Part shown: one piece after another, positions 60,395-64,000 of the stretch | Numbering within the stretch: the stretch's first letter is position 1 | Layout of the letters: the number at the start of each line of letters is the position of its first letter | NCBI GenBank assembly: GCA_022414725.1 | Contig: CM039464.1 | Coordinates: 31,243,109-31,307,108, forward strand | Source of the DNA: Microglena sp. YARC | Lineage: Eukaryota; Chlorophyta; Chlorophyceae; Chlamydomonadales; Chlamydomonadaceae | Length of the DNA: 64,000 nucleotides | Direction: 5' to 3' | The notes under the pieces: model-generated | Databases searched by the model: none | The model's input: the letters and a program-made list of their open reading frames with translations, nothing else | What the model was told of the DNA's origin: nothing | Program-made: the position numbers and the translations under genes

Positions 60395-63100
60395 TTATGG
60401 GGGGGGAGGATCAATCAGTATTTTTTTTGGTTCGCTCTGTTGCATTGCAGGCAAACACAGATGGCAATTCGATTTGATATGATGCAGGGCGTTGTCCTCT
60501 CTGTCTACAGTACATTGGTTTTTTGAATGTTTTTCTACTCCCATGTACTGTTGGCATTTCCTGCAAATTCTATTATTTTCCTTTTTGTAAAGATCTATGC
60601 ACCAATCAACAGTGATGTAATTGTTGCAAGGCACGAAGTTCTTGTCTCGTTTCCTGTCTTGTTTCTTGTAGCCGCAAATCTTCCCGTTGAAGAACTCTAT
60701 CAAGTTCAAATCCTTCAAGTTAAAGTCCAGGAAATACACGTCAGATAGCCTGACACATCTTGATACAGCACAGTAAGCCCATCGAATGTCTGTTATATTT
60801 CTCATGTCGCAAATGACAAATTTCTCATCAATACAAGCACCTTGTTCCGAATGGCAAGTGTTGGCGTGTGATAGTTTGAAATGTTCTACAATCATGTCAT
60901 GGGGGATATCGACTCTAAGTTGTTTGTCTTGAACATCTTGCAAAGTGAAATGTTTATTTGTTTGTCCAACGATAGTGTATCTGTAATTTGGTCGCATTTT
61001 AATCTTCTTGCTCTTGATCTTAGGCGAATCCTTGGTCTTGGGAGAATCCTTTATCACTCTGTTTATTGTTGTCTTACATATCAGTTCCTGATTGTAGTGA
61101 TATTTGATTCCATTGTCCAGTGTCTTGAGTTTATCAGCTTTTTCTATCTTTTCCTTATCAATCAGACTGTCTAGATATTTGTTGACACTATTAGAACTTG
61201 TATCTCGGTGTGTGATCGCTTTATTAATACCCAATTCTTTGAGGTCTTTCAATGATTTCAATATCTTTTTTGGGAAATGCTTCAAGATAGTTTTATAAAC
61301 ACCCAAATCAGAATGAAATAGGTCATTGAAAAATTCAAGCATTTTCAATTTATCTTCATCTGTTTCCAATCGATGATTCTGTGTTAGCGTCATTGTCCAT
61401 GTGAACATTTTGGTGATATACCCTGTCTTTTCATCAGTGCTTACGTCATCCCCAATGGATTCCAGTTGATGAGAGTCGCCGTTAGCCAGTATGTATAGTT
61501 TTTTATTCTGCATAAACTTGTACACGTCAACCAGGTTGCGTCTTGTGAGCAACATTATTTCCTCAAATATGACGCATTTAATTCCTTCCATCGAATGACA
61601 ATGACAACCGAGTGTTTTATTCCCATTATGATCAAATCCCATGAGACTGTGAAACGTGCATGCGTTAATACCAGTGTTTTTCTTGAGAGCTTCTCTAACT
61701 TGAGAATTCCATGGTGCCACCACCAATATCTGTTTTGGTTCAAAATTCTTTAATGCATCTACAATTGTAGTGTAAGACTTTCCACAACCAGCTAGACCGT
61801 TAACAAATGTTCTATTTTTTACATCCTTTGTGATTGTTGGATTTACACGGGATTGTAATATATATTCGTCTAGATTGGTTTGAAGGTATTGTTTGATCTC
61901 CTTTGTACTGAGTTTACTAACGTCTATTTGTTGTGTATTTTGATTCTCTGTTATTGATATATCATGTGGGCGGAAATCATAACCAATAGGGTTATTTGGC
62001 GGCATTGATTTGTTCTCCCATTTCAATTGACCAAGTCCGTCTCCAATACGGCGCTCAATGCAACTGAAATCGTTTCCTTCTTTCAAAACATATACAGCAT
62101 CGGTTTTGACGGCTTTAACTTCGATGTTTGATTTAGCCAATGTTTCTATCAGTTCGTTTACTTGAAATCTTGCCCTATTGATAATAGCTATTCTCATTGG
62201 TAAAAATCCGCTTGTTAGTTCTGTTTTTTTCGTTAAATTCACAATGTGTAGATCTTCGGATAGTGATATCACACAAGATGACTTCCCGCTTTTTCGTTTG
62301 TTTAGCAAGTAATTACAGGCGTCCTCTTTTTTTGTGAATACAGCCGATTGTCTTTTGGTATTGTATTTCTTTCCCAACAATCCAGACAACTTGTTGGGTA
62401 TACCCTTTCGAAGTTTTAATGGGATATCTTCGTATTGTTCATCAAAACACGATGCCACTATGTCTCCTAATTCTTCGCATTTTACCCATAGAACTTCTAA
62501 ATATGACAATATGCTATATTCGACGTTCATTGATTCCATTTGTAACAATTCGTATCCGTATATGAGCATACGTTCTTTGCTGTAAATTTTGTGTCTTTTA
62601 GTTATTTTCACAACATACAAGAACTTACTGTTGATAGGTCTGTTTTCATTGGCTTGGAATGTATCCCATGGATGGACAATTGGAAAACCCAATGTTTTCA
62701 AAATATATATCAAGCATGAAGCATAGTGTTTGTTAAAATCTATTCCTACGTATTCATCGCGCATGCGAAGAGAGAGATCTTCGTCAACAAGTTTACCATT
62801 AGGGATAGACTCAGAATACCAGTTAAATACATTTGCAACTAGAGGGTTGTACGTGGAAAGGTTCTTTTTGTTGAGGATAGATTTCACGACAGTTGATTCT
62901 AGTATGATAAACTTTTTATAAATATCTATGTCATCAATCACACAATCGATGCATCCAGCTATCTTAACGGCGGATTGAATCGAAATCTTAACAGATTCCA
63001 AGTGATTTAAATATATACCAGTTATTGTCGAGCCTCCTTGCGTGGTAATTGCTGGGGTCACACCTTCGATACACACAAATTGTTCAAGAATAAGTGTCAA
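60395..63100 (-). CDS. DNA polymerase B / SF1 helicase fusion, 5'-truncated
   Basis: A single open frame of 901 codons counted from a TTG; the first ATG in frame is codon 113. The N-terminal part resembles a protein-primed type family B polymerase: motif A DFNKHYASCL (Asp121), motif B-like RKGIPNKLSGLLGKK (231-245) and motif C VKTDAVYV (Asp334, with Lys where the first Asp of DTD is usual). The C-terminal part is an SF1 helicase: Walker A GLAGCGKSYT (435-444), motif II CVIFEEIMLL, motif III ANGDSHQLESIG, motif V CHSEQGACIDE, motif VI WAYCAVSRCVRLSDV. Two Cys-x2-Cys pairs (846/849 and 879/882) suggest a terminal zinc ribbon. Exonuclease motifs are not present, and the frame begins at a stop inside a (CATTA)n repeat, so the real 5' end is lost or displaced. 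Role: replication of the element. AT-rich, without introns, unlike the host genes. Confidence 0.82.
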   Translation of the reverse strand: MTLILEQFVCIEGVTPAITTQGGSTITGIYLNHLESVKISIQSAVKIAGCIDCVIDDIDIYKKFIILESTVVKSILNKKNLSTYNPLVANVFNWYSESIPNGKLVDEDLSLRMRDEYVGIDFNKHYASCLIYILKTLGFPIVHPWDTFQANENRPINSKFLYVVKITKRHKIYSKERMLIYGYELLQMESMNVEYSILSYLEVLWVKCEELGDIVASCFDEQYEDIPLKLRKGIPNKLSGLLGKKYNTKRQSAVFTKKEDACNYLLNKRKSGKSSCVISLSEDLHIVNLTKKTELTSGFLPMRIAIINRARFQVNELIETLAKSNIEVKAVKTDAVYVLKEGNDFSCIERRIGDGLGQLKWENKSMPPNNPIGYDFRPHDISITENQNTQQIDVSKLSTKEIKQYLQTNLDEYILQSRVNPTITKDVKNRTFVNGLAGCGKSYTTIVDALKNFEPKQILVVAPWNSQVREALKKNTGINACTFHSLMGFDHNGNKTLGCHCHSMEGIKCVIFEEIMLLTRRNLVDVYKFMQNKKLYILANGDSHQLESIGDDVSTDEKTGYITKMFTWTMTLTQNHRLETDEDKLKMLEFFNDLFHSDLGVYKTILKHFPKKILKSLKDLKELGINKAITHRDTSSNSVNKYLDSLIDKEKIEKADKLKTLDNGIKYHYNQELICKTTINRVIKDSPKTKDSPKIKSKKIKMRPNYRYTIVGQTNKHFTLQDVQDKQLRVDIPHDMIVEHFKLSHANTCHSEQGACIDEKFVICDMRNITDIRWAYCAVSRCVRLSDVYFLDFNLKDLNLIEFFNGKICGYKKQDRKRDKNFVPCNNYITVDWCIDLYKKENNRICRKCQQYMGVEKHSKNQCTVDREDNALHHIKSNCHLCLPAMQQSEPKKILIDPPPP

Positions 63101-63105
63101 GTTGC

Positions 63106-63133
63106 CATTACATTACATTACATTACATTACAT
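63106..63133. repeat. (CATTA)n microsatellite at the polymerase 5' edge
   Basis: Five to six cattacatta units; on the minus strand it introduces a TAA in the polymerase frame three codons before the counted start. Confidence 0.85.
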
Positions 63134-63500
63134 GTTAAAGTCTACTTGACACCGCGAGGGTGTATGAGACTCTGTGCTTTAAACAAAAAGAAAAAGCACC
63201 CACAAAGCAAAAAACCCCATTACATCAGGGGTGTGTCGAGGACAAACAAACCAAACTCCCAACCACCGTTTTGGTGGCGTAGGTATTAAACCCCTTAGAG
63301 CAGGACCCAGATCTCAACCACTTACAGTGGCGGAGGTAAGAAGCTAACAAATGAGAAGTCTCAAGAAGAAAAAAAAAGGGATAATAAATTACGTGCCACT
63401 AAGCAGTCCAGGGCTTCCTGTCTTGCTCTTCTACAAGTAGAAAGATAGTCGGCTAGGTTGCTCCAAAAAGACTTAGTGCCATTTCCATTCATAAAGGTTC
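63134..63500. other. Non-coding gap between viral-type genes
   Basis: No supported frame on either strand. Contains gaggacaaacaaaccaaact and a polypurine run (about 63360-63380). Could hold an insertion that disrupted the polymerase start, or the promoter. Confidence 0.4.
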
Positions 63501-63501
63501 T

Positions 63502-63529
63502 GAATGTGGAATCGCAGAATTCCACATTC
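63502..63529. terminator. Perfect hairpin, 11-bp stem, 6-nt loop
   Basis: gaatgtggaat, loop cgcaga, attccacattc. It lies 8 bp past the stop of the 63537-63989 frame on the minus strand. Hairpins in this position are used as transcript ends in many large DNA viruses, so a terminator is likely. Confidence 0.65.
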
Positions 63530-63536
63530 CATACGG

Positions 63537-63989
63537 TTAAGTCGGTATCCTCATGGACATGCCATTATAAATGATTTCAATGTTTTTATTTTTAGCAAGG
63601 ATTTGTTCCTTGATTAATGGAAATATCTCCTCTACAGAGCTTGCTACTGCAATAGGGTATGTCTTTTTTCCCTTCTCATTTGGTAACTTGAATTCAGACG
63701 ATGGGTGTTCCAATACAGTGTCGTGCGATGACGCATTGAATTCCTTTTTTTTGTCAATGATAGAGAGATGTCCGTTCCAGTAGATCGCTTTAGTTATGGT
63801 TTCAATAGCAGGATGTAATTTTTCTGGTGTACATCCTGCCAGATATTGGTTCTCATTGTCGAATATCATGCATCCAAAATTGTTTTTATCAAACCATTTG
63901 AGAAATAGTTATATCGTGACAACGTCTTCATCAGTGTGTTCGGTAGATTCTTTGTTGAAAAAATCTCTGTACAATGACTCGTAGCTCAT
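63537..63989 (-). pseudogene. Unrecognised viral-type ORF with one in-frame stop
   Basis: From ATG at 63989 the frame reads MSYESLYRDFFNKESTEHTD and meets TAA at 63909-63911 (codon 27), then continues open with LFLKWFDKNNFGCMIFDNEN to a stop at 63537. The remaining 110-codon frame also starts at a Met (63869). No domain recognised. Same strand and similar AT-rich composition as the polymerase gene. Either a pseudogene, or translation starts at the internal Met. Confidence 0.55.
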
Positions 63990-64000
63990 CGGTGGCCTGG

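Noticed and set aside
1..64000. Bacterial or plasmid origin, operons and ribosome-binding sites
   Set aside because: Interrupted genes with GT-AG introns, SINEs and LTR element show a eukaryotic nuclear genome.

Overview
The window is nuclear DNA of a repeat-rich eukaryote, not a bacterium. It has two long, spliced, low-density genes with GT-AG introns, many tRNA-derived SINE-like repeats, long poly(C)/poly(G) tracts, large minisatellites, a decayed Copia-type LTR element and, at the right end, part of an AT-rich Polinton-like or virophage-like DNA element. A protist is most likely. A green alga would fit (plastid-type RNA methyltransferase with a transit-peptide-like N terminus, endogenous Polinton-like DNA), but I cannot name the species from the sequence alone.

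Layout. 1-740: minisatellite. 798-19783 (+): a gene whose recognisable core is a protein-kinase domain that lacks the catalytic Asp, so probably a pseudokinase, followed by a Ser-rich tail. I place 13 exons; reading phase is continuous from exon 1 to 3 and from exon 5 to the stop codon, with one unresolved join between exons 4 and 5. 19784-38220: intergenic repeats (SINEs, a 38-bp array made of splice-donor-like units, a 50-bp array, a retroelement zinc-finger ORF, a Copia element with 150-bp LTRs, and a family of about 0.5-kb repeats with tRNA-like heads). 38221-57679 (-): a complete 11-exon gene for a RumA/TrmA-type RNA (uracil-5-)-methyltransferase. The eleven exons sum to 1704 nt (567 codons plus stop) with every phase matching; TRAM domain, Fe-S cysteines, SAM motif and catalytic Cys are all present. 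58455-59057: a segment bounded by inverted repeats. 59300-63989 (-): DDE integrase, a DNA polymerase B plus SF1 helicase fusion protein truncated at its 5' end, and a broken upstream ORF.

The most striking observation is that almost every intron of both genes contains extra tandem or near-tandem copies of the neighbouring exon edge together with its splice site (donor-side, acceptor-side, or a whole small exon), and even the last exon with its stop codon is repeated downstream. Introns here seem to have grown by repeated duplication across exon-intron junctions. In addition, one SINE insertion at an AG|G site has the anatomy of a new intron: its end supplies the GT donor and the duplicated target supplies the AG acceptor, and removing it restores the reading phase needed by the next exon. 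The two host genes are convergent and functionally unrelated as far as I can see.
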